Made by a program: the position numbers and the translations under genes. Of a stretch of 64,000 nt of DNA, positions 1 through 9,735 are shown one piece after another (within the stretch, counting starts at the first letter, position 1; each line of letters begins with the position of its first letter). Source of the stretch: Hyphomicrobium facile (GTDB taxonomy: Bacteria > Pseudomonadota > Alphaproteobacteria > Rhizobiales > Hyphomicrobiaceae); NCBI RefSeq assembly GCF_900116175.1, contig NZ_FPCH01000001.1, positions 250,501-314,500 of the forward strand. Reading direction: 5' to 3'. Under the pieces are notes generated by a model. That model was not told where the DNA came from and did no database searches. It saw nothing but the letters and a program-made list of their open reading frames with translations.

Positions 1-2205
1 CTGGGCGCGCTGCCATCCCGGGGTATTGTAAGTCGATCTGAAGGGTTCGGATGAGCCCGGGCGATCGAAACGGCTTTGGCCGAAGCCTCCGCCATAACCG
101 AACGGATCCGGCCTGCCGCCGAATGGCGTTTCGCTTTCGACAACCTCAACAGTCGCCACGGGAAGTTCGTCGACGAAGCGAGAAGGGAGTGCCGACTGAT
201 AGAGGCCGTGCGTCCGGCGGTTCTGAGCGAACGAAATTTTCGCAAGGCGTTTTGCGCGGGTGATGCCGACGTAGGCGAGCCGCCGCTCTTCCTCGAGCCC
301 GGCTTTGCCGCTTTCGTCCATCGAGCGCTGATGGGGGAACAGACCTTCCTCCCAGCCTGGCAGGAAAACGATGCCGAATTCCAATCCTTTGGCGCCGTGA
401 AGCGTCATCAAGGAAACCCGATCGCCATCGCTGCCCTGTTCGGCGTCCATGACGAGGGAAACGTGCTCGAGGAAGCCTTGCAACGTGTCGAAATCGTGCA
501 TGAAGCGCACGAGTTCCTTGAGGTTTTCGAGGCGCGTCTGTGATTGCGGACTCTTATCCGCCTGCCACATCGCCGTGTAACCGGACTCGTCGAGGATCTG
601 TTCGGCGAGATCGGTATGGCGCATGTGCTCCAAGTTGGCGCGCCAGCGTTCGAATGACCGCGTCAGATCGAACAGCGATTTGCGCGCACGAGGCGTCAGC
701 TCATCCGTTTCGACGATTTCTCGCGCGGCCTGATAGAGAGGAATGGCGCGGGCGCGCGCCAGCTCGTGGACGCGCTTGACCGTCGTGTCGCCCAGGGCGC
801 GCTTCGGCACGTTCACGATGCGCTCGAATTTGAGATCGTTCGCCGGGTTGGCGACGACGTCGAGGTAGGCAATCGCGTCCTTGATTTCCTGGCGCTCGTA
901 GAAGCGCGGGCCGCCGATGACGCGGTAGGGAAGGCCGAGCGTGATGAAGCGGTCTTCGATGGCGCGCATCTGGGAGGATGCCCGCACCAGAACAGCCATA
1001 TCGTTCAGCCGTTCGTTCTTGCGCTTCAATCTCTCTATCGACTCGCCGATGGCGCGGGCTTCGGCCTCGTCGTCCCAGAAATTCGCGACGGTGACTTTCG
1101 ATCCGGCGGCGCCGTCCGTGAACAGGGTCTTTCCGAGCCTGCCGTCGTTCTTGGCAATGAGCCCCGATGCGGCGGCAAGAATGTTTGCCGTCGAGCGATA
1201 GTTGCGCTCGAGGCGGATGACCTTGGCTCCGGGGAAATCCTTTTCGAAGCGGAGGATGTTGTCGACCTCGGCGCCACGCCAGCCGTAAATCGATTGATCG
1301 TCGTCGCCGACGCAGCAGATGTTCGGCGATCCCTTGGCCAGGAGCCGCAGCCACAAATATTGGGCGACGTTGGTGTCCTGGTATTCGTCGACGAGGATGT
1401 AGCGGAAGCGGCGATGATAATCGGCGAGCACGTCAGGGTGATCGCGGAAAAGCCGAATACATTCGAGAAGCAGATCGCCGAAATCGCAGGCGTTGAGGTC
1501 CTTCAGCCGCGCCTGATAGGCCGCGTACAGGAGCGCGCCCTTGCCGGCGGCGAAATTGTAGGCTTCGCCTTCGGGAACTTTATCCGGGGTGAGGCCGCGA
1601 TTTTTCCAGCCGTCGATCTGGTTTGCGAGCTGACGTGCGGGCCAGCGGTCTTTGTCGACGCCATTGGCTTCGAGGACCTGCTTCAGCAGGCGCACCTGAT
1701 CATCGTCGTCGAGAATCGTGAAGCCGGGCTTCAGGCCGACGAGTTCGACATGGCGGCGCAGGATTTTGACGCCGATGGAATGGAACGTGCCGAGCCACTG
1801 CATGCCTTCGAGCGTGCCGCCGATCAGCGTGCCGATCCGCTCGCGCATTTCGCGGGCGGCTTTGTTCGTGAACGTCACGGCGAGAATTTGTGACGGGTAG
1901 GCGCGGCCGGTCGCCAGGATGTGGGCGATACGCGTCGTCAGAACCCGTGTTTTTCCGGTGCCGGCGCCAGCGAGCACCAGCAGCGGTCCTTCGGTCGTTT
2001 CGACGGCGTCCCGCTGTTCGGGATTGAGGCCATCGAGATATGTCGGCTGGCCGCGCGCCGCCGCGACAGCTCGCGCCGAAATCGACGGGCTATTCTTGTC
2101 ATCTTGGCGCGCAGCTTTGGGCGCCTCGGGGAGATCGAACGGCGGATCATCGTCGTGCGGCAAATCTCCGCTGCCGGCGGCGTTCGGCTTCTGAATTGAG
2201 ATCAT
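1..2205 (-). CDS. uvrD: UvrD/PcrA-type ATP-dependent DNA helicase (C-terminus cut by window edge)
   Basis: Superfamily 1A 3'-5' DNA helicase acting in nucleotide excision and mismatch repair. The frame is open from ATG 2205 to base 1 with no stop, so at least 735 residues are present. Visible motifs are Walker A AGAGTGKT at residues 79-86, DEYQD near 270 and QSIYGWRG near 300. The terminal YNTPGWQRAQ is the conserved region close to the UvrD C-terminus, so probably only a short tail is missing. An acidic, poorly conserved extension of about 55 residues precedes the helicase core. UvrD versus PcrA naming is arbitrary in this group. Confidence 0.93.
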   Translation of the reverse strand, partial: MISIQKPNAAGSGDLPHDDDPPFDLPEAPKAARQDDKNSPSISARAVAAARGQPTYLDGLNPEQRDAVETTEGPLLVLAGAGTGKTRVLTTRIAHILATGRAYPSQILAVTFTNKAAREMRERIGTLIGGTLEGMQWLGTFHSIGVKILRRHVELVGLKPGFTILDDDDQVRLLKQVLEANGVDKDRWPARQLANQIDGWKNRGLTPDKVPEGEAYNFAAGKGALLYAAYQARLKDLNACDFGDLLLECIRLFRDHPDVLADYHRRFRYILVDEYQDTNVAQYLWLRLLAKGSPNICCVGDDDQSIYGWRGAEVDNILRFEKDFPGAKVIRLERNYRSTANILAAASGLIAKNDGRLGKTLFTDGAAGSKVTVANFWDDEAEARAIGESIERLKRKNERLNDMAVLVRASSQMRAIEDRFITLGLPYRVIGGPRFYERQEIKDAIAYLDVVANPANDLKFERIVNVPKRALGDTTVKRVHELARARAIPLYQAAREIVETDELTPRARKSLFDLTRSFERWRANLEHMRHTDLAEQILDESGYTAMWQADKSPQSQTRLENLKELVRFMHDFDTLQGFLEHVSLVMDAEQGSDGDRVSLMTLHGAKGLEFGIVFLPGWEEGLFPHQRSMDESGKAGLEEERRLAYVGITRAKRLAKISFAQNRRTHGLYQSALPSRFVDELPVATVEVVESETPFGGRPDPFGYGGGFGQSRFDRPGSSEPFRSTYNTPGWQRAQ

Positions 2206-2841
2206 GGCACTCAGGTAAACCACCGGGGCTGATCGTACAACCGGCGCGGCGCGGCGCCGCGGCCTCGCCAACAGCGTTGCGGCAGCGATCCACAACTATT
2301 CAAGTGTTTGGAAAGCCGGACATTTCGGGTCAAGCGACGTGCGCGGGTTTCCGGCTCGGCGAGGCCTTTCCCGGGAAGGCGCGCGGGCGCTTTTGTCCAT
2401 TCCCGCACAAATCAGATCTCGCTTGTCCGGCGATTGAGAATTCGAATTCCGGAATTGCTTTTCCTGAGTATGGGAAAGGGGCGCGTTCTGGAATTGGCGC
2501 CGGCCTCCGCATTCTGAAACAAGTTGGAGGTCTTCGCGTACTCGATGCAGCTATCATGCGAGTTGCGTCGACTGCTCAAAACGACAACTTATCGCTTCGC
2601 GGTTCTCGTGACCCACTCAGTACATCCGCCGGAATTTCTAACGCATTTACAAGACATGTAAGCTTATGATCTAAGAACGCGAATTCGATTTGTCGAAACA
2701 CTGCTGCGCGCTTGTTGGAATTGAGCCAAATTTCGGGTTCAGAGTGAACTTCCGCCGTGCAATACAGGTGTACAAGGCAGGACGTTATTTCGATGTCCGC
2801 CGGTGTGCGTTGCGTTTCGGGCGCGGCTCAAAGAGACGTTC
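2206..2841. other. 636-bp intergenic region, no gene seen
   Basis: This gap lies between the divergent uvrD and AsmA genes. Open frames here are extensions of uvrD antisense frames, with no ribosome site or recognisable protein. A GC-rich palindromic patch sits at about 2247-2265. Promoters for both flanking genes must lie here, but none could be assigned with confidence. Confidence 0.5.
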
Positions 2842-5800
2842 ATGAACAACGGGCTATTATACTTTGGCGGCCTTCTCGTCGTTGTTCTTGCGGCGCTTTT
2901 CGCTGTCCCGAATTTCGTTGACTGGAACGGTTACCGCGGCGTCTTCGAGGAAGAAGCATCGAAGGTACTCGGCCGTGACGTCCGCGTCGGCGGATCGGTC
3001 AACCTGAAGCTCCTTCCGGTTCCCTACGTTCGCTTCGAAAAGGTTCGTATCGCCAACTTGACCGGTCAGACGGGCGAGCCATTCGTCCGTGCCGAGAGCT
3101 TTACGATGTGGCTTTCGGGTCCGGCAATTCTTCGCGGTGTTCTGGAAGCGAGCCAGATTGAGCTCGACAAGCCGGTTCTAACGCTCGCCGTCGACGACGC
3201 CGGTGGCGGGAACTGGACCAATATCGAGCTGAAGGCCGGCGATATGCCGTTCGTGCCACATGACGTTGCGCTCCGGTCGGTGCGGCTCACCGAGGGCGCC
3301 GTTGCCATCTACAATGCGGCCGCGGAGCGCGTCGCCCTTATCGATGGCATCGACGGTGAGCTGTCTGCCGATGGTCTCAAGGGCCCATTTCGCTTCAAGG
3401 GCTCGGTGTCGTGGGCTGGGGCCGCCCATGATGTGAAATTCGCGACCGATGTTCCGAGCGCAGACGGGGCGTTCGCGCTCAAGGTGTCCGCGCGGGGCGA
3501 TGACTCGCCGACCGTCTACATGCTGGACGGGCACGTTTCCGATTTGAGCAACAAGCCGACATTCAAAGGCCGGTGGACGGGGAAGATCGCAATTCCCGGC
3601 AGCGAAACGACCACGCCGCCCGGAAAGGCTCCGCCGCTGCTCGATCTCGTATCGGACGTGACGGCTGATCCCCTCGGCGCAAAGTTCGAGAAGCTCGCAC
3701 TTTCGCTCGACGACACTGCCGCTCCGCAAACGATCACGGGATCGGCCGTCGCGACTTGGACAGCATCGCCCCGGCTCGATATTTCGCTGCAATCGAAATG
3801 GCTCGACATCGACAGGCTTGCGGGCGCCGGGCAGGGAAGCGCGTCCTTCGAGAAGCTCAAGCAACTTACCGGCGGATTGATGCAATCCGTTGCGGGTGAC
3901 AGCACAGCGACGGCGAAGATCAGCCTCGAGCAGGTGAAGGTCGGCGGCGAAAACGCGGGTGGCCTGTCGATAGATGCGGTTCGGCAAGGCAATGTCACGC
4001 ATCTCAAAACATTCAAGGTGAGCCTGCCCGGCGGGTCGCGGCTCGATCTCGCGGGCGACCTCAAGAACAACGCAGGTAAGTTCAGTTTCGCCGGAAATGC
4101 GTTCATCGGCGGAAGCAGTTTCGGGCGATTGAAAGCGTGGGCGGAGAAATCCGGGGTTCCGATCGATTTCAATGCCGATGGTTCTTATTCGGCAGCTGGC
4201 AAGCTCGAAGTCGACGATACGCATTTCGCGCTGACGGATGCCTCGGGAGATCTATCGGGGCGGGCGCTCGCAGGCGAACTCAAGATCTTGCGCGGAGACC
4301 GCCAGCAAACGGATTTGACGTTGCAGGCCGCCGATCTCGATACGCGTGAAGTTTTCCCGAAAATTGCTGCCGCTCTCGGCAGCGAATTCCGGCGGTCGCT
4401 CGGTCTTCAGAAATTGGAGGGCGCCGAAGATCCCCGCGCCGTGTTGCCGGGTGACGTGCGGCTCCGCCTTATCGCGAGCCGGCTGACGGATGGCGACACG
4501 ACCTATCGGGATGTCGATGTCTCGTTCACGATCGAAAACCGGGAAATCAAGCTGCCGGTTGCGAGGCTGACCACGCAAAGCGGGCTTTCGATCGAACTCG
4601 AGGGACGTGTCGAGACGCGCGATAGCGGGCCTGCTGGCACGTTCGCTTTCGATCTCACTGGTGCGACGCCCGAGGCGATGCGCGACCTCGTCAGCAAGGC
4701 CGGGCTTGTGGCGGTGCTCGGCGAGGAGCGCTTCAAAGGCCTGAAGGACGGCAAAATCGCCGGGCTGATCCGGCTTGGTCTCAGGGCGCCCGGGGCGACA
4801 GACGTGACATTCGATGGAACGTTGAACGGGGCCCATCTCAACGGGACGGCGGAATTCGATGGCGGTCTCGCGGGCTGGCGCTCGCGGCCAAGCCGCATAC
4901 GAACGGCGCTCGATGCGCCATCTTTGTCGTCGCTCCTGAAGACGCTCGGACGCGCGCCGGTCGGCGAGGCACAAGCGGCACAACCCGCTCGCGCGTCGAT
5001 TGTCACTGTCGGGATCATCGGCGCAGACGCGGACGTGCGCGCCGACGTTTCGTCGTCCGATTTCAAACTAAGTTTCAATGGGCATTCGCAGTGGCCCGAC
5101 AACGCGAATTTGGCGCTTGGCGGAACGCTGGATTTCAAGGCGGCGCAATTCACCGATGCGCTGGCAGCTGCGGGCGTTTCGCTGCCGAGCGGCGCCGAAA
5201 ACGTGGCAGCGCGCGGTTCGCTCGATATCGGCCGGACTGGACCCGATTGGACGATTGCGACACGTGGCTTTTCCGTCGGCACGTCGACGCTTGCGGGTAA
5301 TGTGACCGTGAAGCCCGATGCGGACGCGATGCGGATCGACGGTAAGCTCGAGACGGATCGCGTCGCTTTTCAGAGCCTGCTCGCAGCGGTGACCGACGCT
5401 CGGCCAGCGCCGCCTGCTTCGACGCCATCCGATGCGGCCGACGATGCCGCCGCCGACGCGCAACCGATTTGGCCCGAGGGACTATTCAATTTCGCGGCGC
5501 TGGGCAACACGAATGGGACGCTCAATATCGCGTTCAAATCTCTTGAACTGAGCGGCGGTCTCGCGGCGCACGATGGCCGGATGACGCTTACGCTCGCCCC
5601 CGGGAAGCTTGTGTTGAGCGATCTCAGCGCGGTGGCTGCGGGCGGACAGTTGAGCGGCAACGCCGGTCTCGAGAAGGTGTCGAACGGCGTCGCTTTCACT
5701 TCGACGCTGAAGCTCGATCAGGCGAAGCTGGCGACCATCAGCGCGGCCGGCAAAGGCACGGCGACGATCGATCTCCATGCGGAAGCACGGGCGCAAAGTC

Positions 5801-6888
5801 CGGCGGGTCTCGTCGCGGTCATGACGGGTGGGGGCACAGCAAGGCTTGCGGACGTCGAAGTTCCCGGCCCCTCGACGTCGACGGTCGCGCAGCTCGTCGA
5901 CGATGTGCTCGGCGGAAAATTGCAAAACGAGCAGCGTGCGATATCGGCGGGTTTTGCGGGTGCGCTCAATAGTTCGAAGATGACGCTCGGCAACCGCGAA
6001 CTCGCCCTGTCGATCTCCGATGGCTCGATCAAGCTCGAGAAGTTCGTTCTCGACAGCGCCGACGGCCAGGCGGAAGGAAACGTCACGGCCGACCTCGCAA
6101 CGCTCGGCATGAACGCTGCGTTCCAACTTACGTCTGTCGTCAGACCGTTGCCGCCGCCCGCGATTCCGCTTGCCAATTGGACGCCGCCGCCACCGAAGGG
6201 AACGTTGCCTGCCGTCGTCGTGCTGTATGACGGCCAACTCGACAATCTCGCGGGCGTCACGGTCAAGACCGACGTTGCCAATCTTCAGCGTGAGCTGGTC
6301 GTCAGGCAGATGGAGCGCAACGTCGAAGAGCTTGAACAATCGCGGCGCGTCGATGAAGAGCGTGTTCGCCTCGAGAAGGAGCGCCGGAAGAAGCTTGCTG
6401 CCGAGCGCGCGGCGGCGCTCGAAGCCGCGAAGAAAAAGCAAATGGAACGATTGCCGCCGGTCATCCCAGAATCGGCCGGGACCGGGAACTCGTCGGCCCA
6501 GCCAGCGCTGCCGGACGTACCATCGGCGACGCCAGCTCAACCGCAACCGCCAGCGGCAGCCAGTCCCGGTGCTACTGCGCAGCCAGGCGCTCCATCCGAT
6601 CAGCAGGCAGAGCCGCGAGATGCGGCTAAGCCCGCGGATGCCGGCACGGGCAATACCGTGTTGACGCCAAATATATCGATTGAGCCCATCGCGCCCGAAG
6701 GCGGGAGCGCCGGAGACCCCAACACCGCGACGGGCGCCGTCGTGATCGATCCGGTAACAGGCTTGCCCATTCCGAAGCCCGAGCCCGCGGTACGGCCCTC
6801 GACTGGGCGTTCGACCGGGGCCCAGAGGCAGCCACGGCGCACCTCTTCCGACGAGGTCATGAAGAGCTTAGGCGGCGGCTTCCAGTAG
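2842..6888 (+). CDS. Large AsmA family protein with C-terminal coiled coil and Ala/Pro-rich tail
   Basis: AsmA-like envelope protein of 1348 residues. AsmA/TamB-type proteins are inner-membrane-anchored periplasmic proteins linked to outer-membrane lipid homeostasis. One N-terminal membrane segment (about residues 4-22) is followed by the FVDWNGYR...LGRDVRVGGSVNLKLLP signature of the AsmA N-terminal domain. Long repeats of beta-strand character fill the middle. A charged helix (about 1153-1205, rich in E, R and K) is followed by a Pro/Ala/Gln-rich tail to the end. The start is ATG 2842 (MNNGLL), preceded by AAGAGA. An upstream in-frame start at 2803 lacks a ribosome site. It converges on lepA with a 37-bp gap. 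The exact lipid cargo is unknown. Confidence 0.85.
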   Translation: MNNGLLYFGGLLVVVLAALFAVPNFVDWNGYRGVFEEEASKVLGRDVRVGGSVNLKLLPVPYVRFEKVRIANLTGQTGEPFVRAESFTMWLSGPAILRGVLEASQIELDKPVLTLAVDDAGGGNWTNIELKAGDMPFVPHDVALRSVRLTEGAVAIYNAAAERVALIDGIDGELSADGLKGPFRFKGSVSWAGAAHDVKFATDVPSADGAFALKVSARGDDSPTVYMLDGHVSDLSNKPTFKGRWTGKIAIPGSETTTPPGKAPPLLDLVSDVTADPLGAKFEKLALSLDDTAAPQTITGSAVATWTASPRLDISLQSKWLDIDRLAGAGQGSASFEKLKQLTGGLMQSVAGDSTATAKISLEQVKVGGENAGGLSIDAVRQGNVTHLKTFKVSLPGGSRLDLAGDLKNNAGKFSFAGNAFIGGSSFGRLKAWAEKSGVPIDFNADGSYSAAGKLEVDDTHFALTDASGDLSGRALAGELKILRGDRQQTDLTLQAADLDTREVFPKIAAALGSEFRRSLGLQKLEGAEDPRAVLPGDVRLRLIASRLTDGDTTYRDVDVSFTIENREIKLPVARLTTQSGLSIELEGRVETRDSGPAGTFAFDLTGATPEAMRDLVSKAGLVAVLGEERFKGLKDGKIAGLIRLGLRAPGATDVTFDGTLNGAHLNGTAEFDGGLAGWRSRPSRIRTALDAPSLSSLLKTLGRAPVGEAQAAQPARASIVTVGIIGADADVRADVSSSDFKLSFNGHSQWPDNANLALGGTLDFKAAQFTDALAAAGVSLPSGAENVAARGSLDIGRTGPDWTIATRGFSVGTSTLAGNVTVKPDADAMRIDGKLETDRVAFQSLLAAVTDARPAPPASTPSDAADDAAADAQPIWPEGLFNFAALGNTNGTLNIAFKSLELSGGLAAHDGRMTLTLAPGKLVLSDLSAVAAGGQLSGNAGLEKVSNGVAFTSTLKLDQAKLATISAAGKGTATIDLHAEARAQSPAGLVAVMTGGGTARLADVEVPGPSTSTVAQLVDDVLGGKLQNEQRAISAGFAGALNSSKMTLGNRELALSISDGSIKLEKFVLDSADGQAEGNVTADLATLGMNAAFQLTSVVRPLPPPAIPLANWTPPPPKGTLPAVVVLYDGQLDNLAGVTVKTDVANLQRELVVRQMERNVEELEQSRRVDEERVRLEKERRKKLAAERAAALEAAKKKQMERLPPVIPESAGTGNSSAQPALPDVPSATPAQPQPPAAASPGATAQPGAPSDQQAEPRDAAKPADAGTGNTVLTPNISIEPIAPEGGSAGDPNTATGAVVIDPVTGLPIPKPEPAVRPSTGRSTGAQRQPRRTSSDEVMKSLGGGFQ

Positions 6889-6925
6889 GCGCTTTTCGCT
6901 CAAGCTACGACGCGCTGCGCGACCG

Positions 6926-8728
6926 TCAGTTGTCGTCCATCTTGAGGGCGTTGATGAACGCCTCTTGAGGAATTTCGACCTTGCCGAATTCGCGCATCTT
7001 CTTCTTGCCGGCCTTCTGCTTGTCGAGCAGCTTTCTCTTACGTGAGATGTCGCCGCCGTAGCACTTGGCCAGCACGTCCTTCCGCAGAGCTTTGATCGTC
7101 TCGCGCGCAATGACCTTGGCGCCGATGGCGGCTTGAATCGGAATTTGGAAGAGGTGAGGAGGAATGAGCTCCTTCAACTTTTCGCACATCGAGCGGCCAC
7201 GGCTCTCGGCGCGCGCGCGGTGCACGATGATCGAGAGCGCGTCGACGGGTTCGCTGTTGACGAGAATGGACAGCTTTACGAGGTCGCCTTCCTCGTAATT
7301 CTTGATGTGATAGTCGAACGACGCGTAACCGCGCGAGACGCTCTTCAGGCGGTCGTAGAAATCGAACACCACTTCATTGAGCGGCAGCTCGTAGACCACC
7401 ATGGCGCGCGAGCCCGCGTAGGTGAGCTGTTTCTGACGGCCGCGGCGGTCCTGGCACAGCTTCAAGACGGCGCCGAGATAATCGTCGGGCACGAGGATGG
7501 TGGCTTCGATCCACGGTTCCTCGATGTGATCGATTTTGGAGATCTCCGGCATGTCGGCCGGATTGTGCATCTCGATGATCGAGCCGTCGTTCATATGCAA
7601 GTGATAGATGACGCTCGGCGCGGTCGTGATGAGATCGAGGTTGAACTCGCGCTCCAGACGCTCCGTGATGATCTCGAGATGCAAGAGCCCGAGGAAGCCG
7701 CAGCGGAAGCCGAAGCCCAACGCTGCCGAGCTTTCCGTTTCGAAGGAGAAGCTTGCGTCGTTCAGGCGAAGCCTGCCCATCGCCTCGCGCAGGTCTTCGA
7801 AATCGGCGGCGTCGACGGGGAAGAGGCCGCAGAAGACGACCGGTTGCGCCGGCTTGAAGCCGGGCAAGGCTTCAGCGGTCGGATTTTTTTCGTCCGTGAT
7901 GGTATCGCCGACGCGGGTATCGGCAACCTCTTTGATGGCGGCGGTGAAGAAGCCGACCTCTCCGGGGCCAAGCTGCTCGAGCATTTCCTGTTTCGGACGG
8001 AAAATGCCGACGCGTTCCACCTGATAGCTGCCGTCCGTCGCCATCAACTTGACGCGCTGGCCCTTCTTCAAGGTGCCGTCGATAACGCGTGCGAGCACGA
8101 TGACGCCGAGGTAGGCGTCGTACCAGCTGTCGATCAGCATCGCCTTCAACGGCTTCTTCGGGTCGCCTTTCGGGGGCGGCAGCCGCTCGACGACGGCTTC
8201 GAGCACGGCTTCGACGTTGAGCCCGCTCTTGGCGGAGACCCCGATCGCACCCGATGCGTCGATGCCGATCACGTCCTCGATCTGCTGCTTGACGCGATCC
8301 TCGTCGGCGGCCGGTAGGTCGATTTTGTTCAGAACGGGGAGAATCTCGAGGTTATTATCGAGCGCTTGATAAACGTTCGCGAGGGTCTGGGCTTCGACGC
8401 CCTGGCTCGCGTCAACGACGAGGATCGCCCCTTCGCAGGCGGCGAGCGACCGGGACACCTCGTAGGCGAAGTCGACGTGGCCGGGCGTATCCATCAGATT
8501 GAGCTGATAAAGCTCGCCGTTCTTCGCCCGGTAATCGAGGCGGACGGTCTGGGCCTTGATCGTGATGCCACGCTCGCGCTCGATGTCCATCGAGTCGAGG
8601 ATCTGCTCCTTCATTTCACGATTTGAGACGTTGCCGCAAAGCTGGATCAGCCTGTCGGAAAGCGTCGACTTGCCGTGATCAATGTGGGCGATGATCGAGA
8701 AATTTCGGATGTGTGAAATGGCTGTCAT
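6926..8728 (-). CDS. lepA: Elongation factor 4 (LepA), ribosome back-translocase GTPase
   Basis: Translational GTPase of 600 residues, the normal LepA length. The G domain shows HIDHGKST (15-22), DTPGHVDF (about 79-86) and NKIDLP (about 134). The LepA-specific C-terminal domain ends in a Lys-rich segment followed by [13 protein letters not shown]. It remodels stalled or mistranslocated ribosomes and is not essential in most bacteria. Start ATG 8728 gives the expected [19 protein letters not shown] opening. Apparently monocistronic. Confidence 0.97.
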   Translation of the reverse strand: MTAISHIRNFSIIAHIDHGKSTLSDRLIQLCGNVSNREMKEQILDSMDIERERGITIKAQTVRLDYRAKNGELYQLNLMDTPGHVDFAYEVSRSLAACEGAILVVDASQGVEAQTLANVYQALDNNLEILPVLNKIDLPAADEDRVKQQIEDVIGIDASGAIGVSAKSGLNVEAVLEAVVERLPPPKGDPKKPLKAMLIDSWYDAYLGVIVLARVIDGTLKKGQRVKLMATDGSYQVERVGIFRPKQEMLEQLGPGEVGFFTAAIKEVADTRVGDTITDEKNPTAEALPGFKPAQPVVFCGLFPVDAADFEDLREAMGRLRLNDASFSFETESSAALGFGFRCGFLGLLHLEIITERLEREFNLDLITTAPSVIYHLHMNDGSIIEMHNPADMPEISKIDHIEEPWIEATILVPDDYLGAVLKLCQDRRGRQKQLTYAGSRAMVVYELPLNEVVFDFYDRLKSVSRGYASFDYHIKNYEEGDLVKLSILVNSEPVDALSIIVHRARAESRGRSMCEKLKELIPPHLFQIPIQAAIGAKVIARETIKALRKDVLAKCYGGDISRKRKLLDKQKAGKKKMREFGKVEIPQEAFINALKMDDN

Positions 8729-8901
8729 GGGCGGGGCTCATAGCACCCGGAACTGACCGGCAAAAGGGGCGTTAAGCCACTGAGGGGATTATCGGGGCTG
8801 CGCGATCGCCGCATCGTCGATATAACTGGCGGGAGGACTGGCGGTGTGCGAGAAAACCCATCGCGCCCTTTGTGCTCCCCCGGCGCCCTTGGAGATCCGA
8901 T

Positions 8902-9468
8902 ATGGCGAATTCATCGTTCGAGGCGAACCCCGCTTTTACCAAGCTCGGGGAAGATGCAAAGAAGGCTGTTTTGCAGGCGTTCGACGCCATGGCCGACTGG
9001 CGGGCGGAGCTTGCCGAACTTGGCGAGAAAAACAGCAATGCCGTCTTCGACAAGATGGCGGAGGCGGCCAAAGCTCTCGGCTGGCCGACTGATTTCGTCG
9101 AATTGAGCCGCAAGCAGATGCAAAGCGCCTCCAAGCTGCAGCTACAGGCCGTGGACCAGGTTATGGACGTCTGGGAAAAGCAGGTGAAGGCGCTCGGCAA
9201 TGCCGGGCAGGCGCCGGGCTTCCCGACGTTCCCGAACTTTCCGAACGTACCTGGGTTCGGAGCCGGGTCCGGCTTCCCAGGGTTCTCGGCGACGAATGGC
9301 GGAGCTTTTCCCGACTTTGGCGGCGGGGCCGTCAATCCGATCCAGTTCTGGATGCAGGCCGCGGAGATGTGGCAGAAGGGTTGGCAGCAGGCGATGTCCA
9401 CATGGGTGGATACCCAGCAGCAGGCGATGGGCGGCAAGCCATCGGGCGGTAAAGGCAACTCGCGCTAA
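8902..9468 (+). CDS. Phasin-like protein
   Basis: 188-residue soluble protein. Residues 1-95 are predicted helical and Ala/Lys/Glu-rich. The segment around FVELSRKQMQSASKLQLQAVDQ resembles phasin (PHA-granule surface) helices. Residues about 103-140 are a Gly/Pro/Phe/Asn-rich low-complexity linker with repeated F-P units. A second amphipathic, Trp/Gln-rich helix (about 145-180) follows. Start ATG 8902 has GGAG seven bases upstream. It is followed directly by an intrinsic terminator, so it is a single-gene unit. Phasin assignment is by helix pattern only. Confidence 0.6.
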   Translation: MANSSFEANPAFTKLGEDAKKAVLQAFDAMADWRAELAELGEKNSNAVFDKMAEAAKALGWPTDFVELSRKQMQSASKLQLQAVDQVMDVWEKQVKALGNAGQAPGFPTFPNFPNVPGFGAGSGFPGFSATNGGAFPDFGGGAVNPIQFWMQAAEMWQKGWQQAMSTWVDTQQQAMGGKPSGGKGNSR

Positions 9469-9511
9469 TGCGCTGAACTCGCCTCGCAATTCGCGAATCC
9501 TACAGAGTTTC

Positions 9512-9546
9512 AAGGCGTCGATCCGTGTAGGGCCGACGCCTTTTTC
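9512..9546 (+). terminator. Intrinsic terminator of the phasin-like gene
   Basis: A perfect 9-bp stem (AAGGCGTCG at 9512-9520 with CGACGCCTT at 9534-9542) has a 13-nt loop and runs into a T-tract. It lies 44 bp after the stop codon. Confidence 0.8.
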
Positions 9547-9569
9547 ATGCGTATCTTTTTCATGCGTAT
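9541..9569. repeat. 15-bp tandem duplication overlapping a terminator T-tract
   Basis: The 14-base unit TTTTTCATGCGTAT occurs at 9541-9554 and again at 9556-9569. The first copy supplies the T-tract of the upstream terminator. It looks like a simple slippage duplication. Confidence 0.7.
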
Positions 9570-9735
9570 ATCGCAACGCCGCAACTTTTCGTGGTGTCGC
9601 CACCGTTGCGGCGGCGTCTCGCTGTGGCTATCGTCCCCGGCGTTAAATGTCGCACGCGGAGCGAAGAGTTTCGCACAAAAATAAAAAACAAATGCTGCGC
9701 GGAACATTGCTCCGCGCAAGAACGGGGAACGCTCT

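Noticed and set aside
766-1893. 375-codon plus-strand open frame
   Set aside because: Antisense to uvrD; no recognisable protein, composition of a GC-rich shadow frame.
7133-8317. 394-codon plus-strand open frame
   Set aside because: Exactly antisense to lepA, with mirror-frame composition (runs of DD, EE, VD, HD).
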